This document shows, piece by piece, positions 32,239 through 44,463 of a stretch of 64,000 bases of DNA. The DNA lies in NCBI GenBank assembly GCA_010015745.1, contig ML978162.1, forward strand, positions 248,001-312,000, in the 5' to 3' direction. The notes under the pieces were generated by a model. It saw only the letters and a list, made by a program, of their open reading frames with translations. It made no database searches and was not told where the DNA came from. Made by a program: the position numbers and the translations under genes. This stretch comes from Setomelanomma holmii. Lineage: Eukaryota > Ascomycota > Dothideomycetes > Pleosporales > Phaeosphaeriaceae. The stretch's first letter is position 1. Each line of letters starts with the position of its first letter.

Positions 32239-35200
32239 ATGGCGCCGCTGGTCGACAACCCCCAGATCAAGCAGGCGAGTCTGCACAACCCTTTGCCGCT
32301 ACAATTACATCTCTATGTCTGGCCATTCTTAATACTGTGGCCTGCCTTTTCGGCCATCTATCTTTCGCCCACGCGCTACGACACATACATCCAGTCGTCC
32401 GAATGGACCTTTGTGTGGTGTGCCACTATCTTCACCCTCCAGTCGCTGTTCTGGCTCATGACCAAATGGAACGTCAACCTCAAGAGCGCCTTCACCACCA
32501 CCAAAGCCCGCGATGTTCGCAGCGCAACTCTCATCAAGGTGCAGCCCATTGCCAATGCCGGCGCTGCTGAAATCTGCAAGTTGGTGCGCGACCATGTTGG
32601 CGGGAAGCAGAATCTCTCGTTCCTCTTCCAGAAGCGACGTTTCCTCTACGACGCCGAGAGGGGCTCCTTCGCCCCACTCGCCTACCCCCTCGACGCCGAA
32701 CCGAAGCCCTTCCTCGAGAAGTTCCAGCAGACCAAGGGCCTCGTCTCGCCCGCTGAGATCGAGCGCCTGCAACAGCACTATGGCGACAACTCGTTCGATA
32801 TCCCCGTGCCATCGTTCACGGAGCTGTTCCAGGAACACGCTGTCGCGCCCTTCTTCGTCTTCCAGATATTCTGCGTGGGTTTGTGGATGTTGGACGAATA
32901 CTGGTACTACTCGCTGTTCACGCTGTTCATGTTGGTCATGTTCGAGAGCACCGTTGTGTGGCAGCGGCAGAGGACTCTCAACGAGTTCCGCGGCATGAGC
33001 ATCAAGCCCTACGACATTTTGGTATACAGGCAGAAGAAGTGGCAGGAGATTGTGAGCGACAAGCTGCTTCCAGGCGACGTGGTCAGCGCGTGCAGGACCA
33101 AGGAAGATTCTGGTGTGGCATGCGACATGCTGCTTCTTGAAGGATCCGCCATCGTCAACGAGGCCATGCTGTCAGGAGAGAGTACACCCGTGCTCAAGGA
33201 ATCGGTACAATTGCGCCCCGCTGATGCGCGCATCGAGCCCGAGGGTCTGGACAAGAACGCCTTCCTCTGGGGCGGCACTAAGGTTCTGCAGGTCTCCCAC
33301 GGCAACGATGCAGAGGATGACATGGGCACTATCAGGAAGCTGTCATCTGGCGTGCCTCCACCACCGGACAAGGGTGCCGTCGCCGTGGTCATCAGGACTG
33401 GCTTCGAGACGAACCAGGGCAGTCTGGTCAGGACCATGATCTTCGCCACCGAGCGCGTGTCAGCCAACAACGTGGAAGCACTTCTCTTTATCCTCTTCCT
33501 TACCGTCTTTGCCGTGGCCGCCTCTTGGTACGTCTGGCAGGAAGGTGTCAGACTCGACCGCCAGCGTAACAAGCTTTTGCTCGACTGCGTCCTGATTGTC
33601 ACCTCCGTTGTCCCTCCGGAGCTGCCCATGGAACTCAGCTTGGCGGTCAACACCAGTTTGGCTGCCTTGAGTAAATACGCCATCTTCTGTACCGAGCCCT
33701 TCCGCATTCCGTTCGCTGGACAGGTCGACATTGCTTGCTTTGACAAGACAGGTACCCTCACTGGCGAGGACTTGGTCGTCGATGGCATTGCTGGTCTCTC
33801 GCTTGGCCAAAATGGAGTCAAGTCTGGTCCTGATGGCGCTCATGTTGATCTCACCAAGGTCACGGATGTTGGAACTGAGACAACCTTGGTTCTCGCCACA
33901 GCGCATGCTCTGGTCAAGCTCGACGAGGGTGACATTGTTGGTGAACCCATGGAGAAGGCCACGCTCCAGTCTCTAGGCTGGAAAGTTGGCATCAAGGACA
34001 CTTTGACTGCCAATACCACCACTGCCAAGTCGCACGCCGAACTCGTCCAGATCCGTCGACGCTTTCAATTTTCCTCTGCTCTTAAGCGCCAGAGCTCCGT
34101 CGCCACTGTCATCGTGAACAATAGCAAGACTGGCAAGAAGGTTCGCAGCACGTTTGTCGGTGTCAAAGGCGCTCCTGAAACCATCCGCAAAATGCTCGTC
34201 AACACACCGCCTAACTACGAAGAGACGTTCAAGCACTTCACTCGCAACGGCGGTCGTGTGCTTGCCCTTGCCTATAAGTTTCTGTCCGAAGAGGGCGAAT
34301 GGGGCCAGAACCGCATCAATGACCTCAAGCGCGAGCAAGTTGAGTCTGGCCTACACTTCGCTGGTTTCCTGGTTCTACAATGTCCACTCAAGGATGACGC
34401 CAAGGACGCTGTTCGCATGTTGAACGAATCAAGTCATCGTGTTGTCATGATCACTGGTGACAATCCGTTGACCGCTGTGCATGTCGCGAAGCAAGTCGAG
34501 ATAGTTGATCGCGATTGCTACATCTTGGACGCGCCTGAGAATGATGAATCTGGCGAGAAGCTTGTCTGGCGCAGCGTCGATGATAAGACGAATATTCCGG
34601 TTGACCCTTCCAAGGCTCTGGACACTGAAATTCTGAAGTCCAAGGACATTTGTGTTACCGGTTACGCTCTATCGAAATTCACTGGTCAAGTCGGATGGAA
34701 GCAAATACTACGATACACCTGGGTTTATGCCCGAGTCTCACCAAAGCAGAAGGAGGAAATTCTCCTTGGACTCAAAGACTGCGGTTACACTACGCTCATG
34801 TGCGGTGACGGAACGAACGACGTTGGCGCCCTTAAGCAAGCTCACATTGGCGTTGCTCTTCTGAACGGTACCCGTGAAGACCTCGACAAGATTGGCGAGC
34901 ATTACCGCAACACCAAGATGAAGGAGGTCTATCAGAAGCAATGCGACCTGATGAAGCGCTTCAACCAGCCCCAGCCACCCGTCCCAGTCCTCATTGCCCA
35001 TCTTTACCCGCCTGGTCCCACCAACCCCCATTACGAGAAGGCAATTGAACGAGAGGCGAAGAAGAAGGGTTTTGTTCCACCTGTGGAGCATGGCGCCACA
35101 AATGGATCAGCCGGAACGGTTGCGACAACACAGCCCGGGACGAATAAGAACCAGCAAGGCGCTCAGAACATGATGGCGCAGATGCAGGAGAAGATGATGA

Positions 35201-36176
35201 TGGGTGAGCTCGACGAGCTCAACAATGAGCCACCGACGATTAAGCTTGGTGATGCTTCGGTTGCCGCACCTTTCACGTCAAAGCTTGCCAACGTTGTCGC
35301 CATTCCGAACATCATCCGCCAAGGACGATGCACGCTCGTTGCCACGATTCAGATGTACAAGATTCTGGCACTCAACTGTCTGATCTCTGCATACAGTTTG
35401 TCGGTCTTGTACCTTGATGGCATCAAGTTCGGTGACGGTCAGGTCACGATTTCGGGTATGATGATGAGCGTCTGCTTCTTGTCCATCTCTCGCGCGAAGG
35501 TATGTCTATAGCATTTTCCTACGTCCCATGCATGCGGCTAACACATGTTCAGACCGTCGAAAGCCTCTCTAAAGAGCGACCTCAACACAACATCTTCAAC
35601 ACCTACATCATCGGCTCCGTCCTCGGCCAATTCGCCGTCCACATTGCAACACTCATCTACGTCTCCCAATACGTCCAACGCGTCGAGCCCAAAGATCCGA
35701 ACCCAGATCTCGAGAAAGACTTCGAGCCCTCCCTCCTCAACTCCGCGATCTACCTCCTCCAACTCATCCAACAAATCTCCACCTTCGCAATCAACTATCA
35801 AGGCCGTCCCTTCCGCGAATCTATCCGCGAAAACAAGGGCATGTACTGGGGTCTCGTGTCCGTCTCCGGCGTCGCATTTTCCTGCGCCACCGAGTTCATC
35901 CCGGAACTGAACAACAAGCTCAAACTCGTCCCGTTCACGACCGACTTCAAAATCATGATCACGGGTGTTATGATCCTGGACTTTGCAGCCTGCTGGATTA
36001 TTGAGAAAGGCTTGAAGTGGGGCTTTAGTGATAATAGACCGAAGGATATCGCGCTGAGAAGACAGGATCAGTTGGATCGCGAGAATGAGAGGAAGGCGGA
36101 GGAGGAGAAGGAGGCGCAGAGGAAGAAGAATCAGGAATTGGAAGATAAGGCGAGAGCATTGGGACTTAAGGTGTAA
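32239..36176 (+). CDS. SPF1: P5A-type ATPase of the endoplasmic reticulum
   Basis: Exons 32239-35499 and 35553-36176 give 1294 residues, the usual length for Spf1. P-type ATPase motifs are all present: MLSGESTPV in the actuator domain, the P5A signature PPELPMELSLAVN, phosphorylation site CFDKTGTLT (about Asp502), MITGDNPLTAVH, and the hinge MCGDGTNDVGALKQAHIGVALL. Ten or so membrane helices are distributed as in the family. The C-terminus is a charged coiled-coil (DRENERKAEEEKEAQRKK). P5A ATPases sit in the ER and remove mis-inserted transmembrane helices, affecting sterols, glycosylation and manganese balance. The start is the ATG of MAPLVDNPQIKQ; the frame upstream is open but has no better ATG. 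Confidence 0.97.
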
Positions 36177-37258
36177 AAGGCTTTGAGTGAGGGGTTTGGG
36201 GTTGTGCATAGCGTGGGTGTAGATCTGACTCCGAATACGGGGAGTTGTTATTGGTAACATAGAATTGCATTCGTTTTCTCTGCTCATGAGAGGGGTACAA
36301 CTGAGATGTTGCGTGACGTGCAAAGAGTGATGGCGGGTTTGGTGATTGTGTCGTGAATGCACAACAAGGAGCTGTTTTCTTGTAGCTCCGTTGTCATGGC
36401 CTGCCTGAGTAGTTTATCCTTCGCTTTCCATCACGAGTATTAAGATTTCATCACAAATGGCCAGCTACACGCAAGGTATGCTGAACAACCAAACTATGCA
36501 TCACTGCGTACCTAGAGGCAAATCTATAGACAGATTCATTTGACGCGAGATGTTGCTCAGGGATACGTTGTTCCGGTACTCGTGAATGTTTCTATCCTTC
36601 CAGCTATGGCCTTTGTCAAATACCTGGAAACGTTCCACATAGTGCGATTAACAAGTCTGATGTGACTGTGCTGTATTGGGAGCGTACAAACCGCGGTTGG
36701 TGTCTGGTAAGTTGCATTGGCAACGTATCGAGGTGTATGATGTTATTCTTTGATAGAAAATGACGAGCCTCGTATGGTGATGCTGCATTTACTTTTGCGT
36801 CATCGCTGCGAACGACGAATTATAAAAGTCTTCGGGAGACGAGGATGATCGAGGTCTCTCTTTTGTTACGGCATTCGAATGGAGGCTTGGTGCTCAGGTT
36901 GGATCTTTGTAATGCGCATCGTCACTTTTGGACCGGCATGCTGATTTTATGATTGTGTTTTTTGTGCACCGCCTTGGTTATGTGAAGAGGAAAGGACCTT
37001 AGCAATTGCATCTACCCCATTGGGTTGACCGGTGAAGCCGTACCTGATCAATGAGGCACTGACATCTCTCAGTGCTCACCTCACGACTTTGAGATGGTTG
37101 CTGTCAACCCTTCGGAGGCGATGCACCCAAAGCTGTGCGCGAATACATCATCAGCTCTCACCGCCTTGAGATATAACCGTTATTTCGCTCGAAGGTTGCC
37201 AACTCGATTCCAAGTCACGGGTGAGCGACATGCTTCATCTCTCGAACACCACATGCAC
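36177..37258. other. Intergenic, no gene seen
   Basis: About 1.08 kb between the 3' ends of two convergent genes. Base composition is more AT-rich than in the coding parts, and only short frames occur. No repeat or RNA feature was recognised. Confidence 0.4.
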
Positions 37259-38277
37259 CTAAGCAAGCGTAACGGTCCCATTCCCCACATCTTCCACAAA
37301 AGTCCCACCATACACCACGCCCTCCAAAATTCTACTTTCCTGCAATCCCGACCTCAACACATCCGCCCCCGGATTTGTCGGGTTCTTATTCACGCCGAAA
37401 TGGAACTGTCCATTGCCACTCAAATCATTCTCTAGTGGTGCCGTGGCTTGCACGAGCGGCGCGTTGCCCGTCGAACTAAACGCCTGAATGGTGTTGGCAC
37501 TGAAGTCCAATTGCAGCGCTATATTCGTCCACGCATCAGCCGTCGAGGGTGTAGTGAAAAGCGTCTTCGTCCCGCTCGCCGTATTCCCCTGTAGCACAAG
37601 ATCATTCTTCGTACTCCCATTACTCCCCAGCAACGTCCCGGTGCGCAACATGAACAAATCCGCGCTGAAATCCCCGCGCTCGAGGAACACGAGGGAGTAC
37701 TCGTGGCTCTTATTCAGCGGGTGCTCGATGCTCGGGCGTAGAGAGACGTGTAGAGTCTTGATGCCGGTGGTCAGGTTGGCGGTGGTACTGGGGCTGAGTT
37801 TGGTGCGGCGGACGGCGGTTTGGGCGGAGGAGGGGTTGGTGGGGTTGGGGACGAAGATTGAAAAGTCGCTTGATGGGGGTTAGGATGGGATGGATACGGG
37901 TCGGGATGGAGTGGGGGGGATTGCTTGATCTGCACTTCGAATGGTTTTGCATTGACTTTGGTGTCGAAGAGTGAGGGCGGCACGGCGGGGAATGCAACAA
38001 GTTGACTAAACGTTAAATCTTAGTCGTGTTAGCAATGCTCTTGTGAGTCGGACATGGTTTAGAATGTACTTTGTCCCTTAACAAAGTCTGGCCCGTAAGG
38101 TCCGGTGGAGGAATCGAAATCTGCTTTTCTAGCATTTGCCTTGATTCTGTCATCATACACGATGCGCGCAGCCGTTGCGGTAGCGTTGCCCGGAACAGCA
38201 TCACAAGCCTGTCGACTAAATTCGCGAGCCTGCCCAAGCGCGGCAAGAGAAAGAAGAGTGATCGGCTTTGCGAACAT
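37259..38277 (-). CDS. Secreted glycoside hydrolase family 131 beta-glucanase
   Basis: A three-exon model, 38277-38070, 38018-37925 and 37868-37259, gives 303 residues with consistent phases. MFAKPITLLSLAALGQA is a signal peptide. NLTFSQLVAFPAVPPSLFD, PFEVQIN-DFSIFVPNP, AQTAVRRTKLSP, SLRPSIEHPLNKSHEYSLVFLERGDFSADLFMLRTG and FHFGVNKNPTNPGADVLRSGLQESRILEG fit the GH131 N-terminal domain, an endo/exo beta-1,3/1,4/1,6-glucanase acting on plant or fungal wall glucans. The second intron (37924-37869, 56 nt) has a GC donor; a 29-nt GT-AG intron inside it also keeps the frame but adds residues. The family call rests on recognised blocks. Confidence 0.8.
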
Positions 38278-38778
38278 GATATTCGTGGAAAGAGTGACAG
38301 GAGTTGGGAAAAGAATGAAAGTTGGATGAACGAACGTAAAAATGTATACAGGAATGGAAGCCTACAGAAACGACACACGAACTCATCGCGAGTACTTATC
38401 GTAAGTTATGGTGATGCTCGTCGCGGTCCTATTGGTTTCATGTTCTAGAACGGCTTTATCAAAGTCCCGCCGAAAGGGGTCCGCGTGTGTTTCGCGGAGG
38501 CGCGCGGAGCTTTGGCATGAATTTGCGGACGAACTGCTGTAGTCGAGTGCACTGTGAAATCGCAGTCAGTAGCCTTGGGGCAATCTGATACCTGAAGTTG
38601 CCGCATCAATAGAATTGATTGTGTCAAGGACTTTCATCTGACCACCGAGACGCTAGCCGAATTAGAACGGCGGAACATACCATCCATCTTCACAGTGTCG
38701 TCCCATTTATCCGTGTTGCTCTCAGAATCAGTCATCGTCTGCCCAAGAGCTTCAACGCGAATCCTAGATTCTCGTCTC
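38278..38778. other. Intergenic, GH131 promoter side
   Basis: About 500 bp upstream of the GH131 gene and downstream of the transcription factor gene, both on the reverse strand. No other gene is supported. Confidence 0.35.
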
Positions 38779-40792
38779 TCAGAGCCATGGATCTGCCGGC
38801 CGCAAAAGTGGCTGCTCCACCATTGCGCTTCTACTGCCCATAGCCACAGCCTCTCTCTGCTGCGACACCTCCTCCCAGATGCCACCAAGAACGCCATTGA
38901 AGTACGTATCGACCCATGCGACACGCTGAAGCAGCTTTTCCAGGTCGAACCGACTCTTGATGTTCACTTCGATCATAACGTCCGTTAGTTGGCGAACCCA
39001 CCATATACGACCTCCATCTGGAGGCGCGATCGAGCATGCAACGACTAACATCCATAGTAACATCTCCAAGTTGATTTCTTGACGCCATACGTGAACTGTG
39101 CAGACGGAGGGGCGGGCTACTGTGATACGTAATCGCTCGAGCAAAATGCTGAAGATCTTCGCATTCGTTGGTAGTTCTCGCAGAGCGGCATAGATGAAGA
39201 TGTGGGCGGCAGCGAGGAGTGCTTCGACGACCGAAGCTGCGTGTGCGGTATTCTGCCGAACCCGAAAGTCCGCACCTCGTTCTGTCTTGGTCTCGAGATC
39301 GAAGTCCAGAAAGTCGCGTGAGCGGTCTGGGACTGATAGAATGGTGTACTCGGTTTCGTAGAGGAGATTACTCAACGTCAATCTGTCCACGTAAGGTGAC
39401 CAATGTGATGATGCAGCGAGCGCGAGACGGTGCAGTCGGTAGAAAATGTTAAAACAGTCGACTGCGCCAATAGACAGCTGAAGCAATGAGGTCGGTGATG
39501 TCAGTGCTGCTTCTTCAAGGATTTTGTCGGGAAGGGGAGGTGTGTCGGGATCTAGCCGAATCTGTGGGAACGAGGGTGTTGTATGGAAGGCTGCGGCGGT
39601 GTGGAAGTCGACCCTGTATCATTCGTAAGTATTCAATGCACGCGAGTGCCGACGTGAGAAGTGTTTACCACACAATACCTCGAATTAAGCCGTCGTTATG
39701 TCCGAAAGCGAAAAGACCGCCTCGAGCATTGACCATGCGCTGCAATGCGGCAGCATGCAGTTGAGCAGCGTCGTATGCGCCCAGTAGGTTCTTGTGCCGT
39801 CAGCCTCGAGCTGGTAGAGAACGACAAGCCTGGCTTACCTCAAAGCTCGCCATCGTCAAGACGGTGCCGACGAGCTCATCTGTGATCTTGCCACCCAAGC
39901 TGCCAAGCTTATTGTTGATCTGCTTGATGGCTTCATTTTTGTGTCTCAGCTTCTCGAATCGTAACTGGTCCATTCCTCGCACAAGGATACCATATAAAGC
40001 CCACGTAGCAAGGGTAGCATGTAAGAGACCTGCATCAGCTGAGATGAAAGACCACCATGTGTTCTTTGCATTGACTGCAACTGAATTCGCCTTCGAAACG
40101 CTTTTATCTAGCTTCTTTTAGACGTTTTCTTGATGGCTGAGAAATGTTGAGGACCATGACTTACATAGTTTGAACAACATGTCAAGTTGCGGTGTTCCAG
40201 GTACCGGTAAGACATCGAATGGGTCGAAACTATGTGAACTTGGACTGGCCTTGAGCACTATCCTCTCGTCTAGTCTCTTACTATCCCTCTTGGTGTCATT
40301 GTCGTCCTCGCTTGAACCGCTTTTTGGGGTGCTAATCAGGCTAATCTCATGCTCTGCCTTCTCGCTTGCGGTCGTTGCCACAGACGTATTTTTCGTATGC
40401 TTTGATATCTTCTTCTTGACGGTTTTTGGGTCTTGTTTGCTATCCCGCGTCTTCGTCTGAGGTTTCCGCTCGTTCTGTCCAGGCTTTGGTATTCGGAAGC
40501 GACTCTTGAGCTGTTTCTTCGCCATGACAGTACTTGCAGAATTATTCTCCGACACGTTGTTCTGCGAGCCTGCCAATTTGCTTTCGAAGAAGTTGCGCAT
40601 CACTATGCGGCGAATCAAGCCTCGATCTGTTCCCTCTGGCTGGTGGGGTTCATCTGTAGTCACGAAAAACTCGTATTCTCGATCCGATAAGCCCATACTG
40701 TCTTCTTCGGTACACCGTCCCTGAGCCTGTGGAATTTCGGTACTTTGCACGCCTTCGACTTTACCCTTTGGTGTATCGGAGGTATCGGCCAT
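38779..40792 (-). CDS. Fungal-specific transcription factor domain protein without zinc cluster
   Basis: Exons 40792-40165, 40107-39839, 39790-39669 and 39613-38779 give 617 residues. The N-terminus has no Zn2Cys6 motif. Instead it carries YEFFVTTDEPHQPEGTDRGLIRRIVMRNFFESK and a long Lys/Ser-rich segment (KKKISKHTKNTSVATT) that should act as a nuclear signal. Then come NTWWSFISADAGLLHATLATWALYGI, ITDELVGTVLTMASFENLLGAYDAAQLHAAALQRMV, WVDFHTAAAF and the C-terminal WVRQLTDVMIEVNIKSRFDLEKLLQRVAWVDTYF. This order is that of the widespread fungal TF-domain family often annotated as tachykinin or C6-like. Target genes are unknown. Confidence 0.82.
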
Positions 40793-41820
40793 GGCTGTAG
40801 ATGCCGTTGGCCTGATCGGCAGCCGTCAGCCTTGGTAGGGCTGGGCTATCAAAAATTGTTTTCGGCTTCTTGCTGCCACGAGTCAGAGTTGCAGGCAAGA
40901 TTGAACCTGCTGACATAGACCACGCCGGAGGAGGCCCGGACTGAGGGTAACAATAGACTTGGACTCTATTAGTGGCGTCGTGGGGTTATATAACCTGAGG
41001 AGAGATTATGACAGCGGGGTAGAGGCGTCCATACAGCGCCGTGATTGGCAGATAGCAGCGCATTTGCAGTCCGAATGCAGCTCCACGGACGTCTTAAACG
41101 AAGCTCGAGATGCATCGCGTCGTAGGTGGTTCAGCCTCAGCACGGCAATCGCGAAGGCTGTTCAAGATTGAAGGTCGCGAAGGTGCCCCTCTCAAAGCGG
41201 CAAGTCATCGTTGCTTGATGTCGCAAACTCCCAATCAGGGCTTGCATTTGTCGATTCAGACAGCGCAGAGTTTACGATCGTTGGGTGAAGTGTTCCGTTC
41301 TGTGTCTTTGCTGCAAGTGGAAGCGCAGGTGTGCTCCGCCGCTGTTCCGCCCCGCAAGCCTGCATGACAATACCGACATCCATTGTGGTCGTAGCCATGG
41401 GCGTTGCAGTGGACTGACAGCTATTGGGTCGATGCCGGCGATGCCGTGGTCGATGACCCGCTTAAGTGGGCATCCCGTACGTTGCTGTTGATCGCAGGGG
41501 CGCGAGCGAGGGATTTCGCTTGCGTCAGCATGACTAGCTAGTTACGGGTCGTGATAATTGTCAGCTTGGAGCGTGTCATTGTGGGTTGCGTTACTGTTGT
41601 GCCATGTAGAAGTAGAAAGTAGAAGAAATGGTGAGGCAAAGAAGTTTGCAGACAGTTCAAGGCGTTGTGGAAGGTGCGAGGTTGCCCCACATCAAGACCA
41701 CTCCACCATCAGCATGATATTACTTCCAATCGACCACGAGATCGCTTCAAACATGCTCGCCACCTCTCGTTAGGTATGAAAACCTCAACGACATGACTCT
41801 GCTTTAAGTCCATCATGACC
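40793..41820. other. Intergenic, no gene seen
   Basis: About 1.03 kb between the transcription factor start and the 3' end of the glutaminyl-tRNA synthetase gene. It contains only short frames. No tRNA or repeat was recognised. Confidence 0.4.
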
Positions 41821-43782
41821 CTATTTGCCTTTGTCCTCTCGCAGACTAACGATCTGATTCAGCACAATACTGTCCTCAGTTGATTCAATGTCAACACAGA
41901 AGTAGGCTGTTCGCAGCGCCTGGAAACGAACGAGCGCGTCTGAGGAACCGCTTGGGTTCAGCGAATTCTGCTTGATCAAATCCTGCAGTCCTCTTTCAAT
42001 TACCGCCTTGCTATAAATGATCTCCGAGTTAGGATTCAAGTCATCGGCCCAACCACCGGTCTTCCAGTCAAGTGTATTAGGTGACTCGGTCTTGAAGAGG
42101 GAGTTGTATAGGCGTGCTGTCACAGGTATGCCGGACGACGCGTCCACCCACTGAATGTATGCCTTTGGCTTTTCAGATGCTGGTACCTTCATAGCCTTGA
42201 TTTCTGTTACATCGCCATTCTCATCCTTCGAAAATGATGTCGCGCGTATTGAGAATGGTACGTTGTAGAGACCGACGGCTTTGTTGGGGGCGAGACGGAA
42301 GTAGTCTGGGCTGTCTTCCTCTCGGAAATCGGTGCGATCAATGTACACCTCCTTGCCAACCCTGACCTTGCGCTCGCCAGGTATGGTGCCCTTCGGGTCG
42401 TACGGGACGGTCATCTCCTGCTCATCTTCTGCAGCGAAGTCCTCGATTACGACTTTGACAGGGTCGAGCACAAGCATCTGGCGCGGCACAGTACGCTCGA
42501 GATGTTTGCGGATGGACGATTCTAGGCGAGGTGATTCGATCTCGGTGGTCGCGTCTGTGACTCCCAGCTCAGCGACGAAGTTCAACATGGCCTTGGCAGG
42601 AATGCCGCGACGACGGAGGGCGACCATGGTAAAAAGACGGGGGTCATCCCATCCTCGTACTGCCGGGGTAATTTGCTTCGTCTCCACTGTGCCATCTTCC
42701 TTCTTAATCTCCACGGTCGTACCTTCGACAAGCTGGAGAATGCGGCGCTTCGATAGAATTGTGCCGCCAACACTCAGGCGGCCGAATTCTCGCTGCATAG
42801 GGCCTTTCTCGTCTGACTTGGGTACCTTCATGTCTAGTTTCTCCAGCAACCAGTCGTACGACACTCGCGACTGGCGGAACTCGACAGTGCACAACGAATG
42901 CGTAATGCCCTCCAGTGCATCGACTATGCAGTGTGTGAAGTCATATGTAGGGTAGATTCTCCACTTGTCGCCCGTCCTGTGATGATGGTTCTCCTTCACG
43001 ACGCGGTACGCGGGCAGATCCCACATCTGCGGGTTGCCCTCGGTCGGGTCGTCCTGCTTCTGCTTCATGCGCAGAAACGCCTCCCCAGCCTGGTATTTGC
43101 CGTCGCGCATCGCTCGAAACTCGGTGAGGGATTCTTCGATCGGTCGTGTGCGGTGCTCGCAAGCATAACGTTTGCCTCGATTGTCTGGACCGCCTCGCTG
43201 CATGTTGATTTCTTCTCCTAGGAGGTATCAGCAGAAGTCGCGTATTCAGCACGATAGTCGCTTGAACGTACTTGAGCAATGGCAGACGTATGCGCCATCC
43301 TTTGTGATGAGCTCCTCTGCCAGCTCATACAGCTTGTCAAAGCAATCACTGCTGTATGTGACCTTGGCAGGCTCGAATCCCAGCCACTTGATGATGTCCA
43401 GTATGCTTGTGAAGTACTTTTCCTCTTCCTTTTCTGGGTTTGTGTCGTCGTATCGCAGGTTACAGGCGCCATTGTGATGTTTCGCGAAGCCAAAATCCAC
43501 TGCAATTGCTTTGCAGTGGCCAATGTGGAGGTAGCCGTTGGGTTCGGGTGGGAAACGCGTCCTCACATCCGTGACAGGCTTTTCGTCATAGACGCGCTTC
43601 AGCCAGCCCTCAGAGAACACGCTGGTCGGTTCTTTATTGGCTGCCGGCTTCGCCTGTTCTTTGGGTCGCAGAGCATAGGCAGCTTTCTTTGCCTTCGCTG
43701 CAGCCTTCTTGGCTTCTTTCTCGAGAGCCCTTTTGGAAGGACCCTTCTCGTCGGCGGGCGGTGGTGCTGCGGGCTCTGCCAT
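41821..43782 (-). CDS. GLN4: Glutaminyl-tRNA synthetase, cytosolic
   Basis: Exons 43782-43272 and 43217-41821 give 635 residues. A Lys/Ala-rich extension (KRALEKEAKKAAAKAKKAA) precedes the class I core: TRFPPEPNGYLHIGH with HIGH at residues 86-89, RYDDTNPEKEEEKYFTSI, EEINMQRGG, PTYDFTHCIVDALEGITHSLCTVEF and the KMSKS-type loop GTILSKRRILQLVE. The C-terminal anticodon-binding beta barrels follow (VPYDPKGTIPGERKVRVGKE, SIRATSFSKDENGDV). It attaches glutamine to tRNA-Gln. It lacks the long YqeY-like N-terminal domain of yeast Gln4, which is usual for some fungi but worth noting. Confidence 0.96.
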
Positions 43783-44463
43783 GTCTTTCTGTCGTCAGTG
43801 GTGTTGAAGGCTTTTGTTGGGTGCTTGGTGTCAATGCTGCTATCAAGAGCGCTGGCAGTTATGTGTATGACGTGAAGCACGCGAACACTTGCTTGACCAA
43901 CGTTGGAGCTCGTGTGCAGGGAGCTTTAAGGTTTTGGAGGGGCTCCTCGAGTCAAACGCGCACGACGCGCTAGGAGTCATATCGATAAGGAGCCTCGATT
44001 TCAATTCGGAACCTCATCCACCCGCACGCGTCTCCCTTCCATCACCTCAAGCTGCTACATCTTGTTTCCTATGTCTCAAATGCATTCAATGTCAAGTACA
44101 AAGGCCCCATCGGTGGGTATGGTGGACTGGGGCAAGCCTACACGGTGATTTGCTTACTCACTGACGCGCCGCCTTCAACATACCGCCCTCTCTAGCTTGG
44201 CCAACTTCGTGACGCTCACTAGCAACTCTTTACAGATGTTGGCTGCTCGCCGTTCGAATGTGAGTGTGTATGCCATCAATGGCCGCGCCGGTAAGTATCA
44301 CAGAAGTCAACGACTTCAATGGCATGGCGTGTTTCCTACACCATGTCCGCTATCTTCTACCGCTATGCGACTTTTTGTGCATTTCGCAACAGCTTCCCAA
44401 ACACCGCCGACGCCACATTTCGTTATAACAAAGGTATATTTTCTATTCCTCCGAAGCAACGAA
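43783..44463. other. Divergent upstream region of GLN4
   Basis: About 680 bp between divergent genes. The next plus-strand frame is open across part of it, and an upstream ATG at 44236 could start that protein instead of 44464. No other gene is supported. Confidence 0.35.

Noticed and set aside
35538..36362. A long reverse frame across the SPF1 second exon
   Set aside because: It is the antisense shadow of a clearly conserved exon.
37869..37897. A 29-nt GT-AG intron in the GH131 gene
   Set aside because: It keeps the frame, but is far below the other intron sizes and leaves a poor-fitting insert; the 56-nt GC-AG intron explains the family match better.
42332..42955. A 207-codon plus frame inside GLN4
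   Set aside because: It is the antisense of conserved synthetase sequence.
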